A stretch of DNA of 64,000 nucleotides, from assembly GCF_024436375.1 (NCBI RefSeq), contig NZ_JAFMZM010000004.1, positions 186,001 to 250,000 of the forward strand, in the 5' to 3' direction. Under the pieces are notes generated by a model. That model did no database searches. It was not told the origin of the DNA and saw nothing but the letters and a program-made list of their open reading frames with translations. Positions 26,996-36,157 of the stretch are shown piece by piece (position 1 is the stretch's first letter; the number at the start of each line of letters is the position of its first letter). A program made the translations under genes and the position numbers. The DNA is from Nocardioides astragali (lineage in GTDB: Bacteria > Actinomycetota > Actinomycetes > Propionibacteriales > Nocardioidaceae).

Positions 26996-28474
26996 ATGAC
27001 GCCGACCGGACACCTCGACACCGAGGCCTGCTACCGAGCGGTCCAGAGCCGGGACCGCCGCTTCGACGGGGTCTTCTACACCGCCGTCCGCACGACCGGC
27101 ATCTACTGCCGACCCTCGTGCCCGGCGCGCACGCCGGCCGCCGCCAACGTGACGTTCCACGCCACGGCGGCGAGCGCCCACTCCGCCGGCTTCCGCGCCT
27201 GCAAGCGCTGCCTGCCCGACGCGACGCCGGGCAGCCCCGAGTGGGACGTCGCCGCCGACGTCGCTGGCCGGGCGATGCGCCTGATCGCCGACGGCCTCGT
27301 CGACCGCGAGGGCGTCGACGGGCTGGCCCGACGGGTCGGCTACACGCCGCGCCACCTCGGCCGCCTGCTCACCCAGGAGCTGGGCGCCGCGCCGCTCGCC
27401 CTGGCCCGCGCCCGCCGGGCGCAGAGCGCTCGCGTGCTCATCGAGACCACTGACCTGCCACTCACCGACGTGGCGTTCGCCTCCGGGTTCGCCAGCGTGC
27501 GCCAGTTCAACGAGACGCTGCGCGAGATCTACGCCGCGTCACCGACGGAGCTCCGCGGACGCCGGGGCGGGTCCCCGACCAGGGGCGCGGTCACCATGCG
27601 GCTGCCCGTCCGCACACCGTTCACCGGCCGTGCGCTGTTCGACTTCCTGGCGCTGCGGGCGGTCCCGGGGGTGGAGGTCGTCGTCGGCGACGTGTACGCC
27701 CGCACGCTGCGGCTGCCGCACGGCCCCGGCATCGTCCGGCTGCGGCTGCCCGACTCCGACGCGGTGGGCGAGACCGCGGTGGCCGAGGCGACGTTCGAGC
27801 TCGCCGACCTCCGCGACCTCAGCGCCGCCTCGGAGCGCACCCGCCGCCTGCTCGACGCAGACTGCGACCCCGTCGCCGTGGCCGCGGCGCTCGGTTCCGA
27901 CGACGTGCTCGGTCGGGTCGTCAGCAGCGCGCCCGGGCTGCGGGTCCCCGGCCACGTGGACGGCGAGGAGGTCGCGGTGCGCGCCGTGCTCGGCCAGCAG
28001 GTCAGCGTCGCCGGCGCCCGCACGGTGGCAGGCCGGTTCGTTCAGCAGTGGGGCGAGGCGGTCGAGACCGACGTGCCCGGGCTCACCCATCTCTTCCCCT
28101 CGAGCGCGACGCTCGCCGAGCAGGACCCCGAGGCCCTGCCGATGCCGCGAGCACGCGGGCGGGCGCTCGTCGGGATGTGTGCCGCCCTGGCCGCCGGCGA
28201 CGTCGTGCTCGACCGCGGCGCCGACCGCGAGGACGTACGCGCCTCACTCCTGGCCCTGCCCGGCATCGGTCCCTGGACCGCCGACTACATCGCGCTCCGG
28301 GCGCTGGGCCACCCCGACGTGTTCCTGCCGACGGACATCGGCATCCGCGACGCACTCATCGCGCTCGGGCAGGACCCGGGTCGCGCCGCCGACCTCGGCG
28401 AGAGGTGGCGCCCGTGGCGGTCCTACGCCCAGGTGCACCTCTGGAACACTCTGACCCGGATCAAGGAGAACTGA
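26996..28474 (+). CDS. Ada-AlkA fusion: methyl-phosphotriester sensor and 3-methyladenine DNA glycosylase
   Basis: 492 aa. Order: Ada zinc domain with RTTGIYCRPSCPA and ACKRCLPD (Cys38 is the methyl acceptor; four Cys bind zinc); an AraC-type helix-turn-helix (about residues 90-185; LTDVAFASGFASVRQFN); an AlkA N-terminal domain; and an HhH-GPD glycosylase with LPGIGPWTADY (about 421-431) and the catalytic Asp in LPTDIG. It both activates alkylation-response genes and removes alkylated bases. The upstream CAGACT hexamer six bases before the ATG suggests a leaderless or near-leaderless message. The ogt gene follows one base after the stop, so both repair steps are coexpressed. Confidence 0.95.
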   Translation: MTPTGHLDTEACYRAVQSRDRRFDGVFYTAVRTTGIYCRPSCPARTPAAANVTFHATAASAHSAGFRACKRCLPDATPGSPEWDVAADVAGRAMRLIADGLVDREGVDGLARRVGYTPRHLGRLLTQELGAAPLALARARRAQSARVLIETTDLPLTDVAFASGFASVRQFNETLREIYAASPTELRGRRGGSPTRGAVTMRLPVRTPFTGRALFDFLALRAVPGVEVVVGDVYARTLRLPHGPGIVRLRLPDSDAVGETAVAEATFELADLRDLSAASERTRRLLDADCDPVAVAAALGSDDVLGRVVSSAPGLRVPGHVDGEEVAVRAVLGQQVSVAGARTVAGRFVQQWGEAVETDVPGLTHLFPSSATLAEQDPEALPMPRARGRALVGMCAALAAGDVVLDRGADREDVRASLLALPGIGPWTADYIALRALGHPDVFLPTDIGIRDALIALGQDPGRAADLGERWRPWRSYAQVHLWNTLTRIKEN

Positions 28475-28475
28475 C

Positions 28476-28958
28476 ATGTGGACCGTGATGCCCTCGCCCA
28501 TCGGCGACCTGCGGGTCGTGGAGCGCGACGGCTCGATCGTCGCGATCGAGTTCTGGCCGTTCCGTCCGCCGGCTGACGGCCGGCCCCTGGGGGCTCGCTC
28601 CGACGACGAGCCGGTGCTGGCCGAGGCGGTGCGCCAGCTGACGGCCTACTTCGCCCGTGAGCTCACCGACTTCGACCTCCCGCTGGCACCGATCGGCACC
28701 GACTTCCAGCGTCGGGTGTGGGGGCAGCTCGCGAAGATCGCCTACGGCGACACCGCGTCCTACGGCGAGATCGCCGGGCGGCTCGGCATGACCAACGCCG
28801 CGTCCCGTGCGGTCGGCCTGGCCAACGGGCGCAACCCGATCCCGATCGTGGTGCCGTGCCACCGGGTCATCGGCGCCAACGGCACCTTGACCGGCTACGC
28901 CGGCGGCCTGGAGCGCAAGCAGCAGCTGCTCGAGCTGGAGCAGGACGCGTTGTTCTGA
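28476..28958 (+). CDS. ogt: Methylated-DNA--protein-cysteine methyltransferase
   Basis: 160 aa. It repairs O6-alkylguanine by irreversible transfer to its own Cys. Active-site motif PIVVPCHRVIG (Cys about residue 128) and the DNA-binding TASYGEIAGRLGMTNAASRAVG helix-turn-helix are clear. AAGGAGA sits 7 bases before the ATG, just inside the end of the Ada-AlkA gene. Together the two genes form an adaptive-response operon: the upstream protein senses damage and removes N-alkyl bases, this one reverses O6 lesions. Confidence 0.96.
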   Translation: MWTVMPSPIGDLRVVERDGSIVAIEFWPFRPPADGRPLGARSDDEPVLAEAVRQLTAYFARELTDFDLPLAPIGTDFQRRVWGQLAKIAYGDTASYGEIAGRLGMTNAASRAVGLANGRNPIPIVVPCHRVIGANGTLTGYAGGLERKQQLLELEQDALF

Positions 28959-28968
28959 TCCGGCGTGC

Positions 28969-29553
28969 TCAGCTGGGCGACCACTGCGGGTCACGGCCCG
29001 AGCGCGCCAGCACCTGGTCGAAGGGGGAGGCGTCGGGGCCGACGGCGACGGAGGGGCCGAACATCCCGGGCGTGCCGCCCTCGTCGAACCCCTCGACGAA
29101 CGACATGAGCGCACCGGCGGTCGCGTCGTCGCAGTCGTAGCTCTGGCCGGTCGCGCGGGCGAGGTCCCACCCGTGGAGCACGATCTCGTCGAGTGCGACG
29201 AGGCCGCAGACGTCTCCGGGCAGGTCGACGCCACCGGCGCGCGTCATGCCTTCCCACGCACCGGAGTCACGCCAGGCGGCCACCAGCCCCGGGACCCCCT
29301 CCGCCAGCGACTCACGCCACCCGGCCTGCGCGTCCGGCCAGCCGGAGTCGTCGGGACTGGTGTCGGTCAGCGGGCCGAAGTCCTTGGCGGCCGCCGCGCG
29401 GAAGGCGATGGTCAGGCCGACGAGGTGCCCGAGGAGCTGACCGACGGTCCGCCCCTCGCACGGTGTGGGCGAGGCGAGCTGGTCGTCGTCGACGTGGGCA
29501 GCGACGTCCGACAACCGCTGGCCTGCAGGTCCGAGATCCACGAGGTCTGCCAT
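28969..29553 (-). CDS. TIGR03086-like DinB/maleylpyruvate-isomerase-type protein
   Basis: 194 aa from ATG 29553. The N-terminal half matches the actinobacterial DinB-like metal-binding family: LASPTPCEGRTVGQLLGHLVG, with the HLVG His, and a later DEIVLHGWDLARATG, with the second His and Asp. These residues bind a divalent metal in mycothiol-dependent relatives, so a mycothiol S-transferase-like activity is possible but unproven. A CAGGGT hexamer ends 7 bases before the ATG. It converges with ogt (10-base gap). Confidence 0.85.
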   Translation of the reverse strand: MADLVDLGPAGQRLSDVAAHVDDDQLASPTPCEGRTVGQLLGHLVGLTIAFRAAAAKDFGPLTDTSPDDSGWPDAQAGWRESLAEGVPGLVAAWRDSGAWEGMTRAGGVDLPGDVCGLVALDEIVLHGWDLARATGQSYDCDDATAGALMSFVEGFDEGGTPGMFGPSVAVGPDASPFDQVLARSGRDPQWSPS

Positions 29554-29605
29554 GGTCCCCACCCTGCCGCAGGCCACCGACGCTGTGAAGGCGCGACGGG
29601 GCGAG

Positions 29606-30328
29606 CTACTCCGCGGCAGCGCGGCGCAGCGACTCCGACAGCCGGTCGGCCGCCGCGAGCACGGCAGGTGCGTGCATCCGGCCGGGCTGGCGCGACAGGC
29701 GCTCGAGAGGACCGGACACCGACACGGCGGCGATCACCTTGCCCCCGGGGGAGCGCACCGGCGCGGAGACCGAGGCGACGCCCTGCTCGCGCTCGCCGAC
29801 CGACTGCGACCAGCCGCGACGGCGGATGCCGGAGAGGGCGGTGGCGGAGAAAGCGGCGTTCTGGAGGCCGCGGTGCATCCGCTCCGGGTCCTCCCACGCC
29901 AGCAGGATCTGGGCGGCGGAGCCGGCGTTCATGGTGAGCTGCGAGCCGACCGGGATCGTGTCGCGGAGACCGGAGGGGCGCTCGGCCGCGGCCACGCAGA
30001 CGCGGTGCTCGCCCTGGCGGCGCCAGAGCTGGGCGGACTCGCCGGTGATGTCGCGCAAGCGGGCCAGGACCGGGCCGGCGGCGGCCAGCAACCGGTCCTC
30101 GCCGGCGGCGGCGGAGAGCTCGGCGAGGCGCGGACCGAGCACGAACCGGCCCTGCATGTCGCGGGCCACGAGACGGTGGTGCTCGAGGGCGACCGCGAGA
30201 CGATGGGCCGTCGGCCGGGCCAGGCCGGTGCCGGCCACGAGACCGGCCAGGGTGGCCGGTCCGGCCTCGAGTGCGGCGAGCACGAGAGCGGCCTTGTCGA
30301 GCACGCCGACGCCAGATCCGTTGTCCAT
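29606..30328 (-). CDS. ndgR: IclR-family regulator, NdgR-like
   Basis: 240 aa. An N-terminal winged helix (residues about 8-65; LVAGTGLARPTAHRLAVALE) is followed by an IclR effector domain (about 75-238; VGSQLTMNAGSAAQILLAW, GWSQSVGEREQGVASVSAPV). Divergent placement next to leuCD is the arrangement of Streptomyces ndgR, a pleiotropic regulator of leucine and other amino-acid genes. By analogy it binds in the 78-base space at 30329-30406 and controls leuCD and itself. Start chosen at ATG 30328. Confidence 0.9.
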   Translation of the reverse strand: MDNGSGVGVLDKAALVLAALEAGPATLAGLVAGTGLARPTAHRLAVALEHHRLVARDMQGRFVLGPRLAELSAAAGEDRLLAAAGPVLARLRDITGESAQLWRRQGEHRVCVAAAERPSGLRDTIPVGSQLTMNAGSAAQILLAWEDPERMHRGLQNAAFSATALSGIRRRGWSQSVGEREQGVASVSAPVRSPGGKVIAAVSVSGPLERLSRQPGRMHAPAVLAAADRLSESLRRAAAE

Positions 30329-30406
30329 ATACCGATATTCTCATCTCAGAGAGTGGGATGCAAGCGTTATCGTCATGCAAACGCCTGAAGTGAAGGAGAT
30401 CGAGTC
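30329..30406. promoter_or_regulatory. Divergent ndgR/leuC control region
   Basis: This 78-base gap is AT-richer than its surroundings, and contains TCTC-N6-GAGA (30339-30352), a plausible IclR-type dyad, plus two near-repeats ATGCAAGCG and ATGCAAACG farther toward leuC. AAGGAG precedes the GTG of leuC. No clear -35/-10 pair stands out. Confidence 0.45.
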
Positions 30407-31813
30407 GTGGGCAAGACCCTGTCCGAGAAAGTGTGGGACGAGCACGTCGTCCGCAGCGCCGCCGGAGAGCCCGACCTCCTCTTCATCGACCTCCACCTCC
30501 TGCACGAGGTGACGTCGCCGCAGGCCTTCGACGGCCTCCGTCTCGCCGACCGCACCGTACGCCGTCCCGACCTGACCCTCGCGACCGAGGACCACAACGT
30601 GCCCACGCTCGACTGGGACAAGCCGATCGCCGACCCCGTCAGCCGCCTGCAGGTGGAGACGCTGCGCAAGAACGCCGCCGACTTCGGCGTACGCCTCCAC
30701 CCGCTCGGCGACATCGAGCAGGGGATCGTGCACGTCGTCGGGCCGCAGCTCGGCCTCACCCAGCCCGGCATGACGATCGTGTGCGGCGACTCGCACACCT
30801 CGACCCACGGTGCCTTCGGCGCGATCGCCTTCGGCATCGGCACCTCCGAGGTCGAGCACGTGCTCGCCACCCAGACGCTGATGCAGGCGAAGCCGAAGAC
30901 GATGTCCGTCACCGTCAACGGCAGCCTGCCCGAGGGTGTCACCGCCAAGGACCTGGTGCTGACCCTCATCACCCACACCGGCACCGGTGGCGGCCAGGGC
31001 TACATCGTCGAGTACCGGGGCCAGGCCATCGAGGAGCTCTCGATGGAGGGCCGGATGACCGTGTGCAACATGTCGATCGAGTGGGGCGCCAAGGCCGGAC
31101 TCATCGCCCCCGACCAGACGACGTTCGACTACATCGAGGGCAAGCCCGAGGCGCCCAAGGGTGCCGACTGGGATGCCGCTGTCGCGCACTGGAAGACCCT
31201 GCGCACCGACGACGACGCGGTGTTCGACAAGGAGATCGAGCTCGACGCGTCCACCATGACGCCGTTCGTGACCTGGGGGACCAACCCCGGCCAGGGCGCT
31301 CCGCTGGGTGCGTCGGTCCCGAGCCCCGACGACTTCGACGAGCCCAACGACAAGATCGCGACCGAGAAGGCCCTGCACTACATGGGTCTCGAGGCCGGCA
31401 CCCCGCTGCGCGAGGTCAAGGTCGACACCGTCTTCGTCGGCTCCTGCACCAACGGCCGCATCGAGGACCTGCGCCTGGCCGCATCGATCCTCGAGGGCCG
31501 CACTGTCGCCGCCGACACGAGGCTGCTGGTGGTGCCGGGCTCGGTGCGCGTACGCCTGCAGGCCGAGGCGGAGGGCCTGGACAAGGTGTTCATCGCCGCC
31601 GGCGCCGAGTGGCGCGGGGCCGGCTGCTCGATGTGCCTGGGCATGAACCCCGACCAGCTCGCGCCGGGTGAGCGCAGCGCCTCCACGTCCAACCGCAACT
31701 TCGAGGGACGGCAGGGCAAGGGCGGTCGTACGCACCTGGTCTCCGTGCCGGTCGCCGCGGCGACCGCCGTGCGCGGCACCCTCTCCAGCCCCGCCGACCT
31801 GCAGGAGGTCTGA
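30407..31813 (+). CDS. leuC: 3-isopropylmalate dehydratase large subunit
   Basis: 468 aa, the normal LeuC length, GTG start with AAGGAG. With LeuD it isomerises 2-isopropylmalate to 3-isopropylmalate in leucine synthesis. The 4Fe-4S cluster cysteines are in GSCTNGR (about residue 346) and [11 protein letters not shown] (about 406). [13 protein letters not shown] is the aconitase active-site signature. The start of leuD lies 3 bases after the stop, so the two subunits are made together. Likely under the divergent IclR-type regulator. Confidence 0.97.
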   Translation: MGKTLSEKVWDEHVVRSAAGEPDLLFIDLHLLHEVTSPQAFDGLRLADRTVRRPDLTLATEDHNVPTLDWDKPIADPVSRLQVETLRKNAADFGVRLHPLGDIEQGIVHVVGPQLGLTQPGMTIVCGDSHTSTHGAFGAIAFGIGTSEVEHVLATQTLMQAKPKTMSVTVNGSLPEGVTAKDLVLTLITHTGTGGGQGYIVEYRGQAIEELSMEGRMTVCNMSIEWGAKAGLIAPDQTTFDYIEGKPEAPKGADWDAAVAHWKTLRTDDDAVFDKEIELDASTMTPFVTWGTNPGQGAPLGASVPSPDDFDEPNDKIATEKALHYMGLEAGTPLREVKVDTVFVGSCTNGRIEDLRLAASILEGRTVAADTRLLVVPGSVRVRLQAEAEGLDKVFIAAGAEWRGAGCSMCLGMNPDQLAPGERSASTSNRNFEGRQGKGGRTHLVSVPVAAATAVRGTLSSPADLQEV

Positions 31814-31816
31814 CCC

Positions 31817-32416
31817 ATGGATGCGTTCACCACCCACACCGGCGTCGGCGTCCCGCTGCGACGCAGCAACGTCGACACCGACCAGATCATCCCTGCTGTC
31901 TACCTCAAGCGCGTGACGCGCACGGGCTTCGAAGACGGGCTCTTCGCGGCCTGGCGCAACGATCCTGACTTCGTGCTCAACAACCCGACGTACGCCACGG
32001 GCTCGGTGCTGGTCGCCGGTCCGGACTTCGGCACCGGCAGCTCGCGCGAGCACGCGGTGTGGGCCCTGCAGAACTACGGCTTCCGCGTCGTCATCTCCTC
32101 ACGGTTCGCCGACATCTTCCGCAGCAACTCCGGCAAGGCCGGACTGCTCGCGGCGCAGGTCGACGAGAAGGTCGTGCAGCGCCTGTGGGACTGGCTCGAG
32201 GACAACCCGGGCGGCGAGATCACCGTCGACCTGGAGAGCCGCACGGTCCGCGCCGGCTTCGGTGAGGACGCCGTCGAGGACTCCTTCGACATCGACGACT
32301 ACACGCGCTGGCGGCTGCTCGAGGGCCTCGACGACATCGGGATCACCCTCGGCCATGACGACGACATCGCCGCCTTCGAGGCGACGCGACCGAGCTGGAA
32401 GCCCGCCACTCTCTGA
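31817..32416 (+). CDS. leuD: 3-isopropylmalate dehydratase small subunit
   Basis: 199 aa. The small subunit supplies part of the substrate pocket: [17 protein letters not shown] at the start and [17 protein letters not shown] (about residue 72) are hallmark motifs. Normal length. It follows leuC by 3 bases. The stop is followed by an A/C-rich stretch without a strong hairpin. Confidence 0.97.
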   Translation: MDAFTTHTGVGVPLRRSNVDTDQIIPAVYLKRVTRTGFEDGLFAAWRNDPDFVLNNPTYATGSVLVAGPDFGTGSSREHAVWALQNYGFRVVISSRFADIFRSNSGKAGLLAAQVDEKVVQRLWDWLEDNPGGEITVDLESRTVRAGFGEDAVEDSFDIDDYTRWRLLEGLDDIGITLGHDDDIAAFEATRPSWKPATL

Positions 32417-32446
32417 AAAAACCCCAACAAATAAGGGCGATGGTGA

Positions 32447-32475
32447 TTGTGGTCACCCTTCCATGTGCCTAGCGT
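32447..32475 (+). promoter_or_regulatory. Promoter of hup
   Basis: TTGTGG (32447-32452), a 17-base spacer and TAGCGT (32470-32475) make a good housekeeping-sigma promoter, giving a leader of about 50 bases before the GTG of hup. The -35 lies in the inverted repeat GGTGA-N6-TCACC (32442-32457), a possible operator. Confidence 0.7.
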
Positions 32476-32533
32476 GCCTCGCAGAGGGTCGAGCACGAGC
32501 TCGGCATCCCATGGTTCATTGGAAGGGAAGCTA

Positions 32534-33220
32534 GTGAACAAGTCAGAGCTCATCGACGCGCTCGCCGCGCGTTACGAGGGGAACCGCAAGCAGGCAGCCC
32601 ACGCACTGGAGTCGGTGCTCGACACCATCACCCGTGAGGTCGCCAAGGGCGAGAAGGTCGCGATCACCGGCTTCGGCTCGTTCGAGAAGGCGGTTCGCAA
32701 CGCGCGCTGGGTCCGCAACCCGCAGACGGGCGAGCGCATGAAGTCCAAGAAGAAGTCCGTGCCGAAGTTCTCCGCAGGCAAGGAGCTCAAGGACGTCGTC
32801 GCGGGTGCGAAGAAGCTACCGAAGCTGACGGCGGCCAACATGCCCAAGCCGCCGGCCGGCGTGCGTGCTGCTGCTGCCGCTGTGTCGGGAGCCGCCACGA
32901 AGTCGGCCTCCGCGGCCAAGAAGGCTGCGCCCGCCAAGAAGACTGCGAGCAAGGCTGCACCGGCCAAGAAGACCGCGGCCAAGAAGTCGGCTCCGGCCAA
33001 GAAGACCGCAACCAAGGCGGCGGCTCCGGCCAAGAAGACCGCGACCAAGGCGGCACCGGCCAAGACCGCGGCCAAGAAGTCGGCTCCGGCCAAGAAGGCT
33101 GCGCCTGCCAAGAAGGCTGCGGCCACCACCACCAAGAAGGCGGCACCGGCCAAGAAGACCGCTGCCAAGAAGGCTCCCGCCAAGAAGGCACCGGCCAAGA
33201 AGACCGCGAAGAAGTCCTGA
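32534..33220 (+). CDS. hup: HU-type nucleoid protein with long Lys/Ala/Pro-rich tail
   Basis: 228 aa, GTG start with GGAAGGGAAG 3 bases upstream. Residues 1-90 are a standard HU fold ([42 protein letters not shown]). Residues about 118-228 are a basic tail of repeated PAKK/AAKK units, histone-H1-like, as in mycobacterial and Streptomyces HupB/HupS. It binds and compacts DNA; the tail adds DNA bridging and is a known target of acetylation in relatives. Strong promoter and strong terminator flank it, in keeping with high expression. The low-complexity tail may vary in length between strains. Confidence 0.96.
   Translation: MNKSELIDALAARYEGNRKQAAHALESVLDTITREVAKGEKVAITGFGSFEKAVRNARWVRNPQTGERMKSKKKSVPKFSAGKELKDVVAGAKKLPKLTAANMPKPPAGVRAAAAAVSGAATKSASAAKKAAPAKKTASKAAPAKKTAAKKSAPAKKTATKAAAPAKKTATKAAPAKTAAKKSAPAKKAAPAKKAAATTTKKAAPAKKTAAKKAPAKKAPAKKTAKKS
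32910..33215 (+). repeat. Imperfect tandem repeat encoding the HU tail
   Basis: Units of about 12-21 bases built on GCCAAGAAG (Ala-Lys-Lys) with GCACCGGCC or GCTCCGGCC spacers recur across the 3' third of hup. They encode PAKKTA-type units. This is coding repeat, not a CRISPR or satellite, but could change length by slippage. Confidence 0.8.
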
Positions 33221-33253
33221 CCGCGCAGCACTTCTGCGGCTCAGCCAGGAGAG

Positions 33254-33286
33254 AAGGCGGGTCACCCCTGTGGGGTGGCCCGCCTT
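33254..33286. terminator. Strong bidirectional hairpin between hup and cofC
   Basis: Fifteen paired positions (one G-T) around a three-base TGT loop: arms 33254-33268 and 33272-33286. It lies 34 bases after the hup stop and overlaps the cofC stop codon (33262-33264), so it can end transcripts from both sides. No long T-run follows on either strand, as is common in actinomycetes. Confidence 0.85.
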
Positions 33287-33960
33287 CCGCTTGCCCGGGA
33301 GGTGTGCGGCCCGACGCCCGCCACGAGTGCGGCGCCGAGGTCGGCCAGGTCGTCGACGTCCGCGCGCACGCTGGGTGCGTCCGATCCCACCTCCGCGGCC
33401 CCCGAGTCGGCGTGCCTCGCCGCGGAGTCGAGGCCGAAGCTCGGCGCGAACCGCTCGGCTGCGGCGGCGTACAGCGTGGTCCCGACGCCGGCGCGGTCGC
33501 GCACGAAGACCGCGCGTCGCGTCGCCACCTGCTCCACGACCTCCGAGAGCACGTCGCCGAGCTCCGCCGGTCGCAGTGCCGGCAGGTCGGCGCACAACGC
33601 CACCGGCACTGCGTCAGGCCAACGGCGTACGACCTCGGCGGCGGCCTGGACCAGCGTCGCGTTGAGGTCGTCGCTCGCCCCGTCGGGCATCACCGCGCAC
33701 CCGAGGGCCTGCATCGCGGCGGCGAGGCGGAAGTCGTCGGTGACGACCAGGACGGCTTCGACGCCCGGTGTGGACACGGCCGCTTGCACGGTGTCGAGTG
33801 CGAACGCCTCGGCCAGCTCGCGCCGTTGCTCGTCGGTCATCCCGACAAGCCGGGACTTGCCGAACGACGGTGGCTTGACGGGTACGACGACCACGCAGCG
33901 CGTGGGTGCGGCACCAGTCGGCACGGAGCTGGGCAGGGGCCTGGGCGTCGGGCTGGACAT
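33262..33960 (-). CDS. cofC: 2-phospho-L-lactate/phosphoenolpyruvate guanylyltransferase (CofC/FbiD)
   Basis: 232 aa. The enzyme activates 2-phospholactate or phosphoenolpyruvate with GTP in coenzyme F420 synthesis. Seen: the nucleotidyltransferase start [16 protein letters not shown] (residues about 23-40), VLVVTDD (about 78), the metal motif [11 protein letters not shown] (about 120), and the late [13 protein letters not shown]. The ATG at 33960 has GGAGG 9 bases upstream; a GTG two codons earlier would be too close to it. Location next to hup/plsC/gpsA mirrors Rv2983 of Mycobacterium. The 3' end is inside a terminator hairpin. Other F420 genes are not in this window. Confidence 0.9.
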   Translation of the reverse strand: MSSPTPRPLPSSVPTGAAPTRCVVVVPVKPPSFGKSRLVGMTDEQRRELAEAFALDTVQAAVSTPGVEAVLVVTDDFRLAAAMQALGCAVMPDGASDDLNATLVQAAAEVVRRWPDAVPVALCADLPALRPAELGDVLSEVVEQVATRRAVFVRDRAGVGTTLYAAAAERFAPSFGLDSAARHADSGAAEVGSDAPSVRADVDDLADLGAALVAGVGPHTSRASGRRATPQG

Positions 33961-34023
33961 CGACACGATCCTCCCACTCCGGACGTGCGCGGCGCAGACG
34001 GCCGGCAGCGAGTGAGACCGAGT

Positions 34024-34072
34024 AGCCTGCTCGCGACGCAGGGAGCGTCCGGGCCGGGCCCGCGAGCAGGCT
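34024..34072 (+). promoter_or_regulatory. Perfect 12-bp inverted repeat before plsC
   Basis: AGCCTGCTCGCG (34024-34035) and its exact reverse complement (34061-34072) enclose 25 bases that can fold further (ACGC/GCGT). The ribosome site GAGGGGGA follows at once (34073-34080) and the GTG at 34085. TAGCCT (34023-34028) is a candidate -10 overlapping the left arm. It could be an operator or a 5' hairpin controlling plsC translation. Confidence 0.6.
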
Positions 34073-34084
34073 GAGGGGGAACGG

Positions 34085-34876
34085 GTGCGCGTCAGGAAGC
34101 TGGAGAAGCGTCGTGGCTGGGCCTTCACGGTCGCCGCGTCGATCCTCAAGCCCACGTTGCTCAGCGCGTCCTCCCGCACCTGGATCGACGGCGAGAAGAT
34201 CCCTGCCAGCGGCGGGTGCATCGTCGTGCTCAACCACATCTCGCACCTCGACCCCCTGTTCTCGGCGCACTTCGTCTACGACCACGGCCGACTGCCGCGC
34301 TACCTCGCGAAGTCGGGACTCTTCTCGAACAAGTACCTCGCGGGCTTCCTCACGTCCGCCGGGCAGATCCCCGTGGAGCGACTGACCCGCAACGCGGTCG
34401 GGGCCTACGACGCAGCGGTGAAGGCGATCGGCGAGGGCGAGTGCATCGTCGTCTACCCCGAGGGCACGTTGACCCGTGATCCCGACCTCTGGCCGATGAA
34501 GGGCAAGACCGGTGCGGCCAGGATCGCCCTCGCGACCGGCTGTCCCGTGATCCCGGTCGGCCACTGGGGGGCGCAGGAGATCCTGCCGCCCTACACGAAG
34601 ACGCCTCACCTGCTCCCGCGCAAGAACATCGTGATGAAGGCCGGAGACCCGGTGCAGCTCGACGACCTGGTCGCGCAGCCGCACACCGCCGAGACCATCG
34701 TGCAGGCCACCGATCGGATCATGACCGCGATCACCACGATCGTCGCCGACCTGCGCGGCGAGACCGCCCCGACCCAGAGGTACGACCCGCGCGCCACCGG
34801 CGTACGGGAGATCGGGAACCCGGCAGACGACGCCCGCAGGGCAAGCCACCGTTCAAGGAGGAAGCGCAGCCGATGA
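34085..34876 (+). CDS. plsC: 1-acyl-sn-glycerol-3-phosphate acyltransferase
   Basis: 263 aa, GTG start after GAGGGGGA. Acyltransferase motifs are intact: NHISHLD (NHxxxxD, about residue 56), [32 protein letters not shown] (about 124) and VIPVGHWG. It makes phosphatidic acid from lysophosphatidate. It carries a C-terminal basic tail after residue 230 that is not part of the enzyme fold. It overlaps gpsA by ATGA, so glycerol-phosphate supply and acylation are coupled. Confidence 0.92.
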   Translation: MRVRKLEKRRGWAFTVAASILKPTLLSASSRTWIDGEKIPASGGCIVVLNHISHLDPLFSAHFVYDHGRLPRYLAKSGLFSNKYLAGFLTSAGQIPVERLTRNAVGAYDAAVKAIGEGECIVVYPEGTLTRDPDLWPMKGKTGAARIALATGCPVIPVGHWGAQEILPPYTKTPHLLPRKNIVMKAGDPVQLDDLVAQPHTAETIVQATDRIMTAITTIVADLRGETAPTQRYDPRATGVREIGNPADDARRASHRSRRKRSR

Positions 34877-35874
34877 GCAAGATCGCCGTATTCAGCGCCG
34901 GATCGTGGGGCACCGCCTTCTCGTTGGTCCTGGCCGACGCGGGCAACGACGTGACCCTCTGGGCACGCCGGGACGAGGTCGTGGACGCGATCAACGATCG
35001 CCGCGAGAACACCGACTACCTGCCGGGGATCGAGCTGCCGCCCTCGATCAGCGCGTCCACCGACCCCGAGCAGGTGGCCGCCGACGCCGACGTCGTCGTG
35101 CTGACCGTCCCGTCGCAGAGCCTTCGCGAGAACCTCGCGTCCTGGGCGCCGATCCTGCCGTCCGACGCCACGCTGGTCTCGCTGATGAAGGGCGTCGAGC
35201 TCGGGACGTTGATGCGGATGAGCGAGGTGATCCAAGAGGTCACCGATGCCTCCGCCGAACGGATCGCCGTCATCAGCGGACCCAACCTGGCCCGCGAGAT
35301 CGCCCGCCGCGAACCCGCCGCGTCCGTGGTCGCGTGCCTCGACGAGGAACGCGCCAAGCAGCTGCAGGCGATCACCCACGGGCCGTCGTTCCGGCCCTAC
35401 ACCTCGGTCGACGTGCTGGGCTGCGAGATCGGCGGCGCCTACAAGAACGTCGTCGGCCTGGCCGTCGGCATGGCCGTCGGGCTCGGCTTCGGCGACAACA
35501 CCACGGCGTCGGTGATCACCCGCGGCCTGGCCGAGACGGCTCGTCTCGCTACGGCCCAGGGGGCCAACCCGCTCACCCTGATGGGCCTGGCCGGGCTGGG
35601 CGACCTCGTTGCGACGTGCTCCTCGCCGCTGTCGCGCAACCGCACCTTCGGTGAGCGGCTGGGCCAGGGGATGACCACCGAGGAGATCTACGCCTCGACC
35701 CGGCAGGTCGCCGAGGGCGCCAAGTCCTGCAAGTCGCTGCTCGCCCTGGCCGAGCGCACCGGCGTGGACGCCCCCATCGCGGCCGCCGTCGACGCGGTCG
35801 TCGACGGGAAGATGACCGCGCTCGACATGATGAACTCCTTCATCGCCCGGGACACCAAGGCGGAGATGGGCTGA
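34873..35874 (+). CDS. gpsA: NAD(P)-dependent glycerol-3-phosphate dehydrogenase
   Basis: 333 aa. It reduces dihydroxyacetone phosphate to sn-glycerol 3-phosphate for phospholipid synthesis. Rossmann start [20 protein letters not shown], in which the usual GxGxxG first Gly is Ser (FSAGSWG), then [11 protein letters not shown] (about residue 134), the catalytic Lys in [13 protein letters not shown] (about 190) and [16 protein letters not shown] (about 237). Length is typical. The ATG overlaps plsC by 4 bases. Downstream lies the long inverted-repeat element at 35888-36149. Confidence 0.95.
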   Translation: MSKIAVFSAGSWGTAFSLVLADAGNDVTLWARRDEVVDAINDRRENTDYLPGIELPPSISASTDPEQVAADADVVVLTVPSQSLRENLASWAPILPSDATLVSLMKGVELGTLMRMSEVIQEVTDASAERIAVISGPNLAREIARREPAASVVACLDEERAKQLQAITHGPSFRPYTSVDVLGCEIGGAYKNVVGLAVGMAVGLGFGDNTTASVITRGLAETARLATAQGANPLTLMGLAGLGDLVATCSSPLSRNRTFGERLGQGMTTEEIYASTRQVAEGAKSCKSLLALAERTGVDAPIAAAVDAVVDGKMTALDMMNSFIARDTKAEMG

Positions 35875-35887
35875 TGGCTGTGCTGTT

Positions 35888-36149
35888 GGCGCTCGCTCCG
35901 CTCGCGTGTGCTCGACGCCCCTGAAGACGTCGTCTTCCCTCCTCGCTCGACGGCGCTGCCTCGCTGCGCTCGGCACGCTTGCTCGCTCCTCAGTCCAGAC
36001 AGGCCGGGGCGACGAGCGCGTGAGCTGAGGTGGTCGGTCACCTGACGGCGGTCGCCCGTTCCTTCATGCGTAGCGAGCGCAGCGAGCAAGCCGAGGAGGG
36101 AAGACAGCGCCTTCAGGGGCGCCCGAGCAACGCGCGAGCGGAGCGAGCG
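35888..36149. repeat. Large imperfect inverted repeat (arms of about 80 bp)
   Basis: The left arm at 35888-35972 and right arm at 36072-36149 are reverse complements with a few indels. Shared blocks include GGCGCTCGCTCCGCTCGCG, GCCCCTGAAG, GTCTTCCCTCCTCG and TCGCTGCGCTCG. A 99-base centre separates them. It fills most of the 283-base gap between convergent gpsA and the PLP-enzyme gene, which otherwise has no gene. The short GCTCGCTCCGCTCGC-type words are themselves palindromic. It looks like a REP/MITE-like interspersed element or a giant terminator. Confidence 0.8.
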
Positions 36150-36157
36150 CCGATGAA

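Noticed and set aside
32910..33215. Possible CRISPR or satellite array
   Set aside because: The repeats are coding, encode the Lys/Ala/Pro tail of HU, and have no unique spacers of equal length.
33295..34074. Plus-strand frames antisense to cofC
   Set aside because: They have no family features, and the minus strand holds the complete CofC motifs with a ribosome site.
35888..36149. Insertion sequence
   Set aside because: No transposase frame and no target duplication seen; kept as a non-coding repeat only.
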